From Rapana venosa (taxonomy: Eukaryota > Mollusca > Gastropoda > Neogastropoda > Muricidae), in NCBI GenBank assembly GCA_028751875.1, contig CM054141.1, forward strand, positions 44,205,067 to 44,269,066: 64,000 bases of DNA. Direction: 5' to 3'. Made by a program: the position numbers and the translations under genes. Shown in pieces: positions 11,216 through 24,719 of the stretch; position 1 is the stretch's first letter, and every line of letters begins with the position of its first letter. The notes under the pieces were generated by a model. That model searched no databases and was not told the DNA's origin. It was given only the letters and a program-made list of their open reading frames with translations.

Positions 11216-11429
11216 GTCCTTCAGATGAGACTAGAAACAGAGGTCCCTTGTGCAAACGCACGCAGAACATCTTGCGCACACGTTAAAACCCGTTACGCTT
11301 TTCTGATGAATAGGCCATTGTGTGCAGGTGGGAACACATGACAAAATTTACGAAACTGCATACACACGGGGATTGGACGTAAAATAGCACATGAGTGCTT
11401 ATTCCATTATCCTCGAAATAAAAGAATAG
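11216..11429 (+). mobile_element. 5'-truncated SINE (central domain plus AATAAA tail)
   Basis: It starts at GTCCTTCAGATGAGACTAGA, has the conserved core (CGCACGCAGAACATCTTGCG, GGCCATTGTGTGCAGGTGGG) and ends GAGTGCTTATTCCATTATCC, CGAAATAAAAGAATA. The tRNA-like head is missing; CT/AC microsatellite replaces it. Confidence 0.92.
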
Positions 11430-12076
11430 ATACACACACATACACACAGTGCATGCACATATAGTATGTGTGCATGCTTGCACTTGTGTGTGTGTGTGTG
11501 TGTGCATGCTGGGGCGCTCATTAATTGAGATGAAACACTTGATTTTGCATGCCCGTGGCAAGTAAGCCTATTGCACGACACGCTGTAGCTTTTTGGCCGG
11601 TGAAATCAGAGTTGTGCTCCTTGTTCTGGTATGACTTGGCCGCCTCTGATTGGTTGTTTTTAGGCAACAGTGTCCTGACAGGCGTGACGTTGAGTTCTCT
11701 TGCTGGATAAGAACGTATGACTAAGGAAACAGGAGTGGTGGAAATCATGTAGATGTGATCATATTGTACATTTCAATGGAGAACTCCGATTCAGGGAATG
11801 AAGGTGTCAAAATAAGCCAGTGTCCCGAAATCTGGGTCCTAATAATGCTATAGAACTAGCCAAAAAATTAGCATTTGACTTACAAGATGGTTCTATAATT
11901 AGGCCTAGATGGTAGTTGGCGTACATAAATCAGAATGGTGAAATTAGGGGGAAAGTTGTTCCCTGCGGTTTTTGTTTAACTTAGGGCCTCAGTAATTAAT
12001 TTCCACTTTTGGACATTGAGACACTAAAGCAACAGAATATTGAAAAAGAGTATGAACTAGGATATGTTTCACCTGT

Positions 12077-12200
12077 AGTAAAGTAAAATGTTTTTCCATA
12101 ACCTATGCTGTCGTTGAGGGGCCAGGTGTAAGAGACCCCAACTTTTCTAGGGGCCAGTATCTTGAGGGTGGAGCCCATCTCCTCTCCTTTGTTTTACGTT
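12077..12200 (-). mobile_element. short SINE-like dispersed repeat
   Basis: Read on the minus strand it resembles the element at 57489-57620. Shared blocks include GGAGAGGAGATGGG, CTGGCCC, GGTCTCT and TAGGTTATGG in the same order. The copy is diverged and its ends are unclear. Confidence 0.6.
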
Positions 12201-12999
12201 CACTGTCCCTAAAGAGGGCATGTACCCATTTAGCCTACAGCTGGGTGAGATGTGGGACTGTACTAAAGCCAAGGCGCGATAACAGGTCACCCATCCTCGA
12301 GGCAAACACGCTCAACATTGCTTAACCTTAACCTGGGGAGAGTAAGAGCACTACTGAGATTTCTCAGGGAGGACATGAAGATAGAGTAGTACAGACACAG
12401 CTGCTGTACAGCTCAATCCAAGAAGTGACCTCCAACCTTTGGTGACGATGGCCATTTGTCAATAGCTATGAGACAGTAGAATGCAGATGTGAGATTGCTG
12501 TCCTTGTTGGGGGTGGGGGGGGGGTGGAGAGATTGATAGACATGGTACTGAATGGTAAATGCCAGTTATTATAAGGCACTCCAAGGCTACATTTATACAC
12601 ATTTTCCAGTATTCCCACAAGAAGCAGCGTTATGAACAAACCCGTCTGGCTAAGGTTTTTTTCAGTTTTTTGTTGTTATGCAGTTAAATATTATGGTGGG
12701 GTGGTCTTCATTAAGTCCTTATCATAACAACCTGCACTCTTCTTTAAAAGAGAAAAATCCCTTAAGCAGGAGTACAGCAGTCTGAAAGGTAGGGTACTGA
12801 AAAACAGCCATAAAATAAAGGTGAAGTCTTTCCCCAGGGTGTACTTACATCCTCATAGTGACCCCCAGAGAGTGTAGCAGGTCAACGCCAAAAATTAGTC
12901 TTGAGCGAATTCAGTACCCCTGGTTTCTCCTAACTCAGCTGGTGACGTGCCATCATTATGATCATTATGATTCGGTGATATCAAATTAATACTCGATTA

Positions 13000-13135
13000 C
13001 ATAGCGCAGTAATCGAACAATATTGCAGCACTTACAGATGAATACAACCACCAACTGGATGATAATATCTTCACCTCTATCTGCTGACAGTTGCTGACAT
13101 TAGGCAGAATTTGTTTTCCAATTCCATCAACCCAT
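13000..13135 (+). repeat. dispersed repeat, copy 1
   Basis: ATAGCGCAGTAATCGAACAA, TTGCAGCACTTACAGATGAA and CTGCTGACAGTTG occur in the same order at 15582-15715. No coding potential is seen; likely part of an unclassified TE. Confidence 0.75.
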
Positions 13136-13403
13136 GTAGTTCCCATTTGCCCCACCTGCATAGAGTTTGTATCATTTTCAGTCCATCTGTATGAGTTATG
13201 GTGGTGCAGTGTAATATGTTTGATTAACTAGTTTCTTCTCATGGCACGGGGATGGGAGAAGTGGGGTGTTTTACATCTTTCTGTGGAAGCTTTGTTTATT
13301 TGTAGAACTTGGTTTCACTAACTGGTCCTGAGGTGAAGACAGCCATTCAGAAAGGATAAGTCCTTTGTTCAAATCTTTTTGAAATCCACTGGGCTGTACT
13401 TTG

Positions 13404-13408
<5 letters not shown>

Positions 13409-13486
<78 letters not shown>
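13409..13486. repeat. (CT)n microsatellite
   Basis: About 78 bp of near-pure CT. Confidence 0.98.
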
Positions 13487-13489
<3 letters not shown>

Positions 13490-14637
13490 CCTTCTCCTGT
13501 TTCACTAGACCTTAATTGCTGGTCTGAGTGCTAGTTTTTCAAGTAATGCAAATAGGCCTCATCTTGAAGTTTGCAGCATGCATAAGTTTAAAGCACGTAA
13601 ACCAACTCACCATATCCCTTAATCATCAGGGGACAGAGAGAGAAAAAAAACAACTTTCACATGAAAGAATATTTTCTTGTAGACAGGAAAAACTAAATAC
13701 CAATCCAAGAGAACTCCCTGAGTTTCACATGCAGAAATCTGCCATAGCAGTGTAGCCTTTGGCATGTGATGATAATTATGGTGAGCTTATCTATCGGTAA
13801 CACTTTCGTTATTGTTGTTGATGCTCTTCAGCACACACAGTTGATGGTTTGTTAGGCCTATAGACTGTGGCTTGTACAAGGTGTGGCAGCCTGTGTCAGT
13901 TTTGACACCTCAATGAAGTTACCGACTTCTCGTGTGCACAGCATCAGTGTTGTAACACTGTTGAGTTTCCATGTTCACTTGCCCTTCCTTCACATTGTGC
14001 ACCAAAGAGTTAAATCGGGAGAGAGAGAGAGAGAGAGAGAGAGAGATCAAACTGGATTGTTTTATTGAGGGTATAAAGATTACCCAGAGGCTTCTTGAAA
14101 CCAGGCCCTCATAAGAAAAGAAACCAACGGGAAAACATGAAGAAATATATAACATGATATAAACAATAATGAAGCTAATATTAAACTTAATCACTTAGTT
14201 ATGAAAAGAGAGACAGACAGAGACAGCAGACAGACAGACAGACGGACAGTCTTGATATTGCGTCATCTTGCAGGCGTTGACAATACATAGGCTTGGTGGA
14301 TGTCCGAATAAGTTTGTGATCAGTGCATGACCTCCCTTTGCATTAACTCCAAAAGTGCTATGGTGCCGTGTGTTTACGAAATCTCCGTAAACATCTTGAA
14401 TAAAGTTACAGTGCTGTCCCTGGTGATCTAGGCTAATTTGTTTTATCCTCTCCACACTCCATCCCTTCCCACCTTTCAAGTTTAAAGTGATAAAAGCCTT
14501 TTGTGTGTTGCAAATTGAGGGCCGGCAACTTGCGTAATCGAATCAGAAGCATATTATGTAATGGGGTTAAGACTGAGGCCGAAAACTTTGTTTTTGTTGT
14601 TGTTGTTATTGTTGTTGTTGGGGTTTTGGAATTTAAC

Positions 14638-14928
<291 letters not shown>

Positions 14929-15218
14929 GATAGGCATGGAATTTACAACTGGCATATTTTGGTATTTTTCTAAGTCCAAAAGCCAGCTTAAGTTTGTTTG
15001 GGGTTTTTTTTAAAGTGAAATGGCTTCTGCCTTTCTATTTATATTTGTTTGCTTCTGTGTTTGTTTTGGGATTTTATCTATGTGTTGCTTTTTCTTTATC
15101 ATCGCTATTCACACATTGGCAGCTACAACTGGTTTGATTTCCATACCACCTATGTTTTCCACTTTCTGCAAAAATGAAACTAAGTGTACTGCGCGCGCGC
15201 ATACACACACATACACGC

Positions 15219-15263
15219 TCCTCCCCCCCCCCCCCCCCCCCCCCCCCCTCACCACCAGCCCCC

Positions 15264-15304
<41 letters not shown>
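15219..15304. repeat. poly-C tract followed by (CT)n
   Basis: A run of about 25 C (15225-15248) and a CT tract (15268-15304) directly precede a SINE. Confidence 0.97.
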
Positions 15305-15307
<3 letters not shown>

Positions 15308-15324
15308 CGCACGCTCGCTTGATC

Positions 15325-15537
15325 ATCCTTCGGATGAGACTACAAACCGAGGTCCCGTGCGAACGCACGCAGAACATCTTGCGCGCACGTTAAAACCCGT
15401 TCCGCTTTTCGGAAGAGTAGGCCATTGTGTGCTGGTGGGAACGGTTGACAAACTTTACAAAACTGCACACACACGGGGACTGGATGAAAAAAAGCACATG
15501 AGTGCATATTCCACTATCCTCGAAATAAAAGAATAAA
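15325..15537 (+). mobile_element. 5'-truncated SINE (central domain plus AATAAA tail)
   Basis: ATCCTTCGGATGAGACTACA begins the shared core; it ends with TCCTCGAAATAAAAGAATAA. It is closest to the copy at 11216 and also lacks a head. Confidence 0.93.
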
Positions 15538-15581
15538 GTTTTTTTTTTTAAAGATTGCTCGCTTTGCTCTCGGCATATACA

Positions 15582-15715
15582 TAGCGCAATAGTCGAACGT
15601 AATTGCAGCACTTACAGATGAATGCAGACAATCTGGATGAGGATATTTTCAGCTCTGTCTGCTGACAGTTGCCAATATTAATTAAGCAGGTTTTCCCATT
15701 CCATTTAGGCCTACT
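15582..15715 (+). repeat. dispersed repeat, copy 2
   Basis: Homologous to 13000-13135 with substitutions and small indels. It lies just downstream of a SINE tail. Confidence 0.75.
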
Positions 15716-15849
15716 TAGTTCACAATGCAGCTCCGTAACTGACAGTTTGGGGTAGTTATTCTGCGCACATTAATGTTGTTGTCCCTCAGTTCAACGCCCT
15801 TTCACTTGTAGACGAAAACAAAGACAAGATATTAGACAAAAAAAGGGAG

Positions 15850-15920
15850 GGGGGGATGATGATGATGATGATGATGACGACAACGACGGTGGTGGTGATG
15901 GTGATGGTGATGATGATGAA
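15850..15920. repeat. GAT/GGT trinucleotide-rich stretch
   Basis: GATGATGATGATGATGATGA followed by GGTGGTGATGGTGATGG. Simple repeat, no gene. Confidence 0.85.
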
Positions 15921-16672
15921 AAAAGCAAGGGCAAAGGTTATATGGACCTGTCAATAAGAATTCTAGATTTAAAACAACAGGACAAAAATATACGATTATG
16001 TCAATGAAATGCTAAATAAGAAACAATGTTTGAGTGTCCGCTTCTTTTAGGAAAGCCTGGTGTATTCGTAGACTATTTACGTCTCATGTATTAATTTGGT
16101 ATCACTGAATCGTAACCGGCTTTATCAACATGCTTTACATTGGCAGTTGGTAGCTGCATCATCTAAATGGTGCTGTAAAGCGTAGCTCTGTGGGAAAAGC
16201 TTGTTCTGTGGCTTTATCCTCAAGGGAACTGGAGTCTGATACCACAACTTATCCTCTGAAGTCGGAGTATGGCTGACCACATAACAAAGTTGGTTGCTTT
16301 TTTTTCGCTCCTGGGCTAAAGCTCCGAGGTTCACCAATCGTGCGAGTTTGCATGTGCGACCGTTTTTGCCCACCATGGAGGTAGCCGCATTTCGATTTCG
16401 GGGATGAATAAGTACTTGAAAATAGTCATACACGCAAACTTCTCACCTAGTGTGTATTTTAAAGTCTCACTCCGATTTTCGGGTGTGGGATGAATTTTTA
16501 AAAATGGGTATAGTCTAGGTGACACCCCGTCCCCCCTCCCGTGTTTCGTGTTCTGGCGTATCCGAATGAATGACATGGGCATAACAGTGATGAATTTGTT
16601 GAAGACTGGTGTGGTTAAACGATGGAGAAGGGAGTAAGGTAGCAAAATAATGTGCCAACACTGCGTGATGTT

Positions 16673-16675
<3 letters not shown>

Positions 16676-16710
<35 letters not shown>

Positions 16711-16754
16711 AGAGCGATAGAGAGCGAGAGAGAGACAGAGACAGAGACAGAGAG
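16676..16754. repeat. (CT)n followed by GAGA/CAGAGA repeats
   Basis: A CT tract (16676-16706) is followed by purine GA-type repeats on the same strand, forming a potential hairpin. Confidence 0.9.
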
Positions 16755-17410
16755 CAGAGGGTGGTATTTTGCAAACCGATTTTGGCAAACTGGTGTTATT
16801 TCAGGGGAGATAATAAGATATTGTTTTTAACCTAGCACATAATTTTCTCCCCTAACAGAAAATAAACTTGAATGCGCAAATTCAAGGGCAAGCTTGCCTT
16901 GAGTGCTTATAATATGTTATTTGACACCACCAAAAAAATGTAGATGTTTTAACTCATCCCTTCCACCAACGTTTAGGTCCAAATCAACACCACTCTGTAT
17001 GGAAAGATATGATTGGTTTTGTTTTGCATCGAACTAAAGTGTAACTATGTCGCACAATGTTAACTGCAGTGCTACTTTAGAAGTAGTGGTTGGACATATT
17101 ATTGATTTATAATCAGATTTAGTCCCTCTACCTTAAAAAGTCATCGAGGAAAGAAAGAAATAAGCCTTGGTCTTTTTGTTACAAATTGGGTTATTTGTGT
17201 TCACCGCCACTTGTTTGCTATTATTTTTGTTTACCTGTATAGTTGTTGTTTTGGTGTGTGTTATTTGATAGATAACAGGCCTTCTATATAATTACGATGG
17301 TGTGGGTGTGTGTGTTATGAACAGATGCATCTGGTTAAAGATCTTGTCAAAAGTCATGTGAAAGAAGGCCACGTGAACGTCTGTGGCTAGTGATTTACAA
17401 GAAGACTTTA

Positions 17411-17565
17411 CAATGGCCAGGACCATTCAAGATTATGTTTCAATGGCCAGGACCATTCAAGATTATGTTTCAATGGCCACAACAATTCAAGATTATGTTT
17501 CAATGGCCACGACAATTCAAGATTATGTTTCAAGGGTCACGACATTTAAAGATTACTGTTTCAAT
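17411..17565 (+). repeat. 30-bp minisatellite, 5 copies
   Basis: The unit CAATGGCCAGGACCATTCAA + GATTATGTTT is repeated five times with progressive divergence. As 30 is a multiple of 3, a 116-codon frame (17383-17733) stays open and encodes a decapeptide repeat (MARTIQDYVS). No splice sites, domain or neighbouring exon support a gene. Confidence 0.95.
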
Positions 17566-18071
17566 GGCCAGAACAAGCCATTGATTACAACTGATGTGTT
17601 ATTATTCATTTCTGATAAGAAGCCATACTGTTACAGAAATTCTAGTGAGTGCAAGACAGCAGAATATCCACAAAGGAAAAGCTTTCTTATGGCGTATGTT
17701 TCGGCCCATTTACGACATGATACAGCTTTATGATTTATGGAATAGTTGTCAAATATTTTTGTGCCGTTTCATATAAGCAATTTGAAATCCATTTTAAGAC
17801 TTTTTTGTCAGATTTCTTGTTGAAGCAATGACATCTCTGAATACGTTTTTCACCTGACCTACCTACCCACCCACCCTCCCCGCTGCCCCCCCTCCCCCAA
17901 TCCAGTATGGTTTATATGTGTAAAACGAAAGGCAGAAGACGAGGGATTAGGTTATAGAAACAAGCAAATGATGGAGATTATTGGAGATGGTGATGATGAC
18001 ACTTATTAAATATATATAAAGTCACCATGAAAATGTACAAAATAATGTCATAGGCCTACATGCTTGTATAA

Positions 18072-18078
<7 letters not shown>

Positions 18079-18150
<72 letters not shown>
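18079..18150. repeat. (TG)n-(GA)n microsatellite
   Basis: Short TG then about 64 bp GA. Confidence 0.97.
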
Positions 18151-18152
<2 letters not shown>

Positions 18153-18659
18153 AACATTTATGTTGTGGTTGTATTAAGTATTCTTGAACAGAAACACGTA
18201 CATTTCTTTCAGCATTTTTGTTTTCAAAAAAGTCCCAGAAATATTGCATCCCGCATGTAATTATTATATATTCCATGTACAGCCTGTGAAAATTGCACAT
18301 ATCCAAAGCTTGATGATTTCAACACTTTTCACTGAATTCCAATGTAATAAGATGTTAAATGAAATGTTTCCACACTATCAGCACATTGATGATCGTTCTG
18401 CATGTGGTTTCTTGGGGGATTTTTTGTGACTGGTCTTGTTATCATGCCATATACTGTACAGTTTGGTTTCACACGATTTGATCACTGCTTTTTTAAAAAA
18501 ATCTCTTTTTTTCTCCTAGGTTTTTATCAGTTCCATTTCTTTAGTATACTCACTGAATTCGATTCCTAGGTTGCAGTCTGTATATTTGTGTATTGACATG
18601 TTCATCTAATAGTGGTTTCTTTTTGTTTGGGTTTGGTTTGACGGAAAAGGGAATGGGGG

Positions 18660-18816
18660 AGGGGGGGGATTCTGTTTTTGATTTTGGTTGTTTTTGTTGG
18701 TTTGGTTGGTTGGTTGGTTGGTTGGCGGTTGTTGTTTTTTTGTTTTCTTGTGAGGGTGGTTTTGGTTTGTTTGGTTTTGTTGTTGTTGTTGTTTTTCGGG
18801 GGGGGGGGGGGGGGGT
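18660..18816 (+). repeat. G/T-rich low-complexity stretch with an 18-G run
   Basis: TTGGTTGG repeats and a G run (about 18799-18815). Strong T/G bias. Confidence 0.85.
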
Positions 18817-20708
18817 ACTATGATTGCTTTGTCCTGCTTTTTTAAATCAGAAGGAAAGAGAACACTCTTCACCAGAGGTCGTGCTGTTTTTGTGTCTGTT
18901 TGAATACTTCATGATACTGATTATCATTTTGGCCCGACTCTAATTGTGAAATTGCAATTAATGGCCTGTGGATACTTTCATCAGCTTTCTTTCTAAGTGA
19001 GGAAATAACACTGCTCTGAGCCAAGTGTTCTTTTCATGAAGATCACTGTATTGCCAGACAGCATGCTCTATGTATTCTGGTCTTCCTGGGACTCTGAACA
19101 AAAGATTATATGAAAGCCGTAGGTAACAAATCAAACATCTTAAGGGTAGAAATTACAGAAGCATTACAGGGAGACTACACAAAGAATCTCTCATTGAATA
19201 CAGAAGGTGAAAATGACTCTTAATCTTGAGCATACTTGAATCAGTTTGTGGAATATGAGACAGCCTTTTGTTTGTTGGTATACAGCCTGTTGAAAAGTTT
19301 GCACAAGGTTATAAAACTTCAAGCAAAATCTATCTATGCTCCTTACTGACAAAGGTTTCTTGCTTGTTACTTGTTTCGAGGAGGTGCAGGTGGGGTTAGA
19401 GATGTGAATTTGGAAATATTCATATAAAGAAAAAAATCAGTGTGTGAATGATTTTGTAACAGACAGCAGGTAATAGTTGGTTTTTTTCCCCTGCTTCAGT
19501 GTTCATTGAGCTGAACTCTGTAATTTATTTAACTAATGAAGTGTTTTTCTATTTGTTTGTTTTGTTTTTGCTTTGGTTTTTTTGTGGTTTTTTGTTGGTT
19601 TTTTCTTTTTGTTTTTAATTCTGATTTGTGCAAGTAAGATGCATGTAGAGCAAATTTATTGATGACAGAACATACTATTGATTCTTTAATGTTTATCTTC
19701 TTAAGAAACTTTTTAAAAAATAATTAAGGGTTGCTTCTGTGGCTGTGAACATCACATCACTAGTTTCCTCTTTTACATGTGGCAAAGTAATGTACTCATT
19801 GCTAACCAGCTCTCACTACTTTCAAGGACTAAACATAACAACAGCAAGAAGCATATCTTTCCTTAGCTTTAGAAAATAAGCCATGACAAACCATCAAGAG
19901 CTTGCGAGACAAACCCAAAGATACACTACACAAGCAAAACAATGTTCACATAATAATGTGGACTACATAGAGGAACTGTCTTCAAGTCAAGGGGAGACAA
20001 CAAGGGTTATCCTATCACTCAACAGTTGATTAATCAAACAGCCTCAAAGTTTCAAGAACATTAGGCTTACTTTTTTTGCCCTGGATGATTTGCTAACAGG
20101 CTTCTTGTTTCTTCCCTTCAGCTTATTGTTTGTTTAAAGTAGATGCCCTTCATGTGATGATTAAAGTGTTTTTGACTTGACTTGACTTGATGCTGTGTTT
20201 TTACCTAGCACCTGTTTGTAATAGATTAAAGCCTTAGAAAATGGTTGATTTTTTTTCCTTTTCATTATCATTAATAAGAGTGATGGTACTTCATGTTGTT
20301 TTAAACCATTCTTTGTCATATACATATTTGTGTTTGATTTGGGTTTTTTCCAGTATAAAAAAAAAATTAATAGCTCCATAACAGGAAAAAGGGATGGGGG
20401 AAAGTGTCTCATGCAAATGTCAATATTTATTAATAACTGTATTTAATTGAAAATGCATGTACTATTTCTATTCTTCCCATAAGTATCTTTTCAGATACTA
20501 TACATTCATCCTCCCTTTCCACATTTCTTTGCCATGTAAATCAAATCAAGTCAAATCAAGTTCCGCAATTTGATGAAAAGTTTTGAAATTACAGTCCAAC
20601 TTTACAGATATTTTATACTCGATTATATAAAACCCACTATTTATGTGTGTATAATGAAATGTCAAAATTCCATGGGTAATTATTTATGTCTGTAATTGTT
20701 CATATTAT

Positions 20709-20714
20709 AATAAA
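20709..20714 (+). terminator. candidate poly(A) signal AATAAA at the end of the + strand domain
   Basis: AATAAA is followed by T/GT-rich sequence (GTGTCTTGAAGTTTACTGCT). It lies 270 bp from an AATAAA on the opposite strand and at the composition switch. Whether it serves the mucin-like gene, whose stop is 10.9 kb upstream, is inference. Confidence 0.35.
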
Positions 20715-20803
20715 AAGTGTCTTGAAGTTTACTGCTTGCATCTTATTTGAATATAATATAATTATTCAAAGAGGACAGGCAGAAAAAGAAACAACTGCAT
20801 GAT

Positions 20804-20804
<1 letters not shown>

Positions 20805-20902
<98 letters not shown>
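20805..20902. repeat. (CT)n-(AC)n microsatellite
   Basis: CT tract then ACAC, lying between the two facing poly(A) signals. Confidence 0.97.
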
Positions 20903-20984
20903 TACGCACATGTACACCGACCAAAAAATTTCAAATTAACCGACTGAATGTAAACACTCAAGAGAGAAATGATGTTCAAGTGGA

Positions 20985-20990
20985 TTTATT
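20985..20990 (-). terminator. candidate distal poly(A) signal of Rab30
   Basis: TTTATT on + is AATAAA on the minus strand. Downstream on the minus strand is T-rich and then GT-rich (the microsatellite). It would give a 3' UTR of about 13.5 kb; many other minus-strand AATAAA motifs lie closer to the Rab30 stop. Confidence 0.35.
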
Positions 20991-22134
20991 GGTGATTCGT
21001 TGGGGGAAAAAAGATTTTAAAACAAAACCTAAACAAATGAACAAGAATGAAGGGGGCACATCTACATTTGGCACATGCACTGTAAAACCAGAACGGATTA
21101 AGACAGCAACAATACAACTTTAAACAGCAAAACTGAACATAAAACAAACTTACTTTCTGCAAAACATTTTCAGACGTACCAATTTTAAAAATAAAAATAG
21201 ACGAAAAATGTTCAATCAGTGAATGTTTGACTAGAAATCCATGGATAAAGACATGAAATAAACACCCCAACAAAATTTGACATGAACACAGACAGACGTG
21301 AATGTCCTTCCAAGACATGCACACACCCAGAATAATGTACACATTAATCTCAGAAAATAAAAGAATTAAACCCAACAAACAAAGCAGTCACTGCCATGCG
21401 AATTTTGAAATCATTGATTATTATCAAGCTGATTACCTACATTTTTTTTTCCAAGTTTCAATTCACCTTTCCTTTAAGAAAATGGATGTCTTTCACATGA
21501 GCAAGTCTCCTTGCTCTGCACGTCTTCCCATGATCCATAAAAATACTGACAAGAAGAATCAAATTGTAAACACCACTCCACAACATGCAGCTTGTGACTA
21601 CCAATACATAAGTAAACTGACAAATGCATTCAAGTTTACTTATTATAATCATAATAACACATTATCTATATTGTGCTTTGCATAAAAAACAATGCTCAAA
21701 ATGCATTAAACAAGCATATTTCTGTTAATCTTTTTTTTAAAGTTAGTTGATCTGTCAAATAACTAAAGGGTTTTGCCAGCTTCTAAACAAACCACTTGAA
21801 AATTCTTGTAAAGCAAAGCTGAATGAAACATAATTTTTTCTAATATATATTTTCATGGCCTAAGTACCAATGCACAATTCACAAATTCTATTTTTTGACT
21901 GATACCTCCTGTGCCTCCCTTACACAAGGTAATAAACAATCCATGTGTATAGTATTTAATAAAGAAATCTGAGTAGAGTGTTAATTTTGTTATCTTCGTG
22001 TAAATAATGATGCACAATTCATAACATTCTTCCTGTTTTTCCATAGACACCTTCGTCATATACCTTTCTTTCACAAAATCTCCAAGTTTCTTTACATACA
22101 CAATCCAAGATTCAGCTTAAGAAATATGTACAGC

Positions 22135-22138
<4 letters not shown>

Positions 22139-22204
<66 letters not shown>
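22139..22204. repeat. (GA)n microsatellite
   Basis: About 66 bp of GA followed by a G run (22210-22219). Confidence 0.97.
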
Positions 22205-22208
<4 letters not shown>

Positions 22209-23937
22209 AGGGGGGGGGGGAGAGAAAGAGAGAAAAGGAGAGAGGATGTGTAGAAGTGAGAGAGCGCGCACTCATGCACACACACACACTGCAGCTGTTT
22301 AAATAACAAAAAACAACTATCAAATCGTTGTACACATGTCTCTCCATTTGTCTGCATTCTTTTTTTTTTTAATTCAAGAGAAAAAAAAATTTAATGAAAA
22401 AGGATAAGCTACACTAATCTTTTGTTTACCAATTTGTTTGCAACAATATGATCAGTAATTTCACCACAATGATTTCAACTGGACTGCATGTCCTTTTTTT
22501 TTCACAAGGCAAGAATACAGTTATATTCCTCAACAGCTTGTCTCTATAAACACCACCAACAACAAAAAGTGCATACAAAATAGAATCATAGGAAAAACCC
22601 AAACCCCTCCAATTCTCCTCCCTATGCTATCTATAAAATAATATATAAAAATAATAAAAACCTATGGCTCTGACCATATTAAGACAAACAAAATATGTGA
22701 TAAAAATCTATTAAACACACACGCACGCACGTACGCACACACACACAATTTGAAAATATTTTTTTAAAAGAAGATAGGGACAACTGAAGATTCCAATCCT
22801 GTACTTACAGATTAGCAAGTACAGAGGGTTTTTTTCAGAATCAAACTTTGTTTTTTTAAAAAAGCATAGTGGTACAAATAAGAAAAGACTTTTCTACAGC
22901 TTCAAACAGAAGGTGTGCTAAGGTCAGGCTTAACCACTCAGCAAGGACATGACCACTGAAACAAATGCTTCAGTCCTGAATCTTCACAAATCACCGAAAA
23001 ATAATTATGCTGGGAGGAGAAAAAGCTGTTCAGCTTTTACTGATTTAAAAACATAAAATCTGACCGACACAGTTTTGACTAGATGCTCTTATACTTGCAG
23101 TAGACCTTCCACTATGTCAAGAGTTATAATGTGCATTTTCAATCATATAGTGTGTGTGTGTGCGTGTGCGTGTGTGTGGGGGCACAGAGATGATTCAATT
23201 GTTACAGTAAAAATCTCACACCCATGTTTTTAATAAACTTGAACAACTGCATAAGATTTGGAACCACTGCAAAACTGGAACCAGCATAACACTATATATT
23301 GTTTATATATATAAGAAACACCAAAAGCGCACTAGGTTAAAAAAAACAACAACAAAAACCAAACACTGCAAGGTATACATACAACTTATATTGCAACAAT
23401 TTTTGCCTAAATCTTGAGGCAGAAAACATCAATATGTGACCATGTAATAGCAAAACAATGTTTATTATAACTATAAATGCCATGAATACTATATAAACAG
23501 TTGAGGCAGATCTACTAAACCAACGAAACTGTTGGTTGCTGAGGAAGGTGATTCTAGCAGCAATTTGTATACTTGCTTGTGAGAGGTGAAGAAACAACAA
23601 ATTTGCAAAAAATTGCGCAAAAGTCAAATGGGAAAAAAAACACCATCAGGTAGACCGAGACTAAAGAAACAAAAACATTTGCAAAAATGCACTAAGGTGA
23701 AAATATCCATTTTAAAATAACAACCTAAAACAAAACAAAAATATATATCAGATGTGACACAGGCTCTTGTGGTGGAAATCATGTTACTAACATAACACAA
23801 AGCAATAACAAATCATACACACATGATCTGTCATACACGGTAAAGTTCATGATTAGAACAAATGAACACCCTGTGTGTATCTATGTCCTCATGCACTCTC
23901 TCTTTCACTATAACTGATGACATGAGAAAAAAAATTA

Positions 23938-23961
23938 GGGGGGGGGGGGGGGGGGGGGGGG
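23938..23961. repeat. poly-G run
   Basis: A run of about 22 G, then GAGGGGAGGGG. Confidence 0.95.
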
Positions 23962-24535
23962 AGGGGAGGGGTAGAGAGGCAAAAAAGACCTGCTCTCAAC
24001 AAAGCACACAAATTAAATCTATCTTCTTAAGGATTTTTTCCCAAATGTTCTATAATAGAGTTTTAGAGGGTAAATCGAAAAACAAATTTACATTACAAAA
24101 ACCAACAAAAATACCCTACCAATCTGAAGGTGTTTGCAACAATATTTTTTTTCGAAGTCTGGGGATTTTTTTAATTTTTAAAAACACTAAAAATCCACTA
24201 ACTCAGCAGGATTTCTTTTTTTTTAATACATTATGTATAAAAGTGTGGCACCAAGCAGACACTGAAAATGTGCATACAACTGAACCACAAACATTACATG
24301 TCAAACGCACTACCAGTCACACACATTATATGGCAACTGAATGATTTCATAATACTTTTCAGAAGGAAAGAAATGCTTTTTGTCATGTAGTCAACCCCCC
24401 ACCCCCCAATAAAAACAACAACAGTGACAACAGCAACAAACAAAAACAAAACCAAAAACCTAAACAAACAAAAGGCAAAAATCCCTAACACACACACATA
24501 CGCAAATCTTCCACCCCCAAAACAGCTGTGATTTA

Positions 24536-24538
<3 letters not shown>

Positions 24539-24611
<73 letters not shown>
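24539..24611. repeat. (TA)n microsatellite
   Basis: About 36 TA units. Confidence 0.98.
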
Positions 24612-24614
<3 letters not shown>

Positions 24615-24719
24615 GCATTGCTAACATATCAGTATAGAATTATAAGCTCAACTTGGATTGTAAAATGCTGTTAAGATACAAAGCATAGGAGGAACTATTG
24701 CAAGTACTGTCTCATAATA

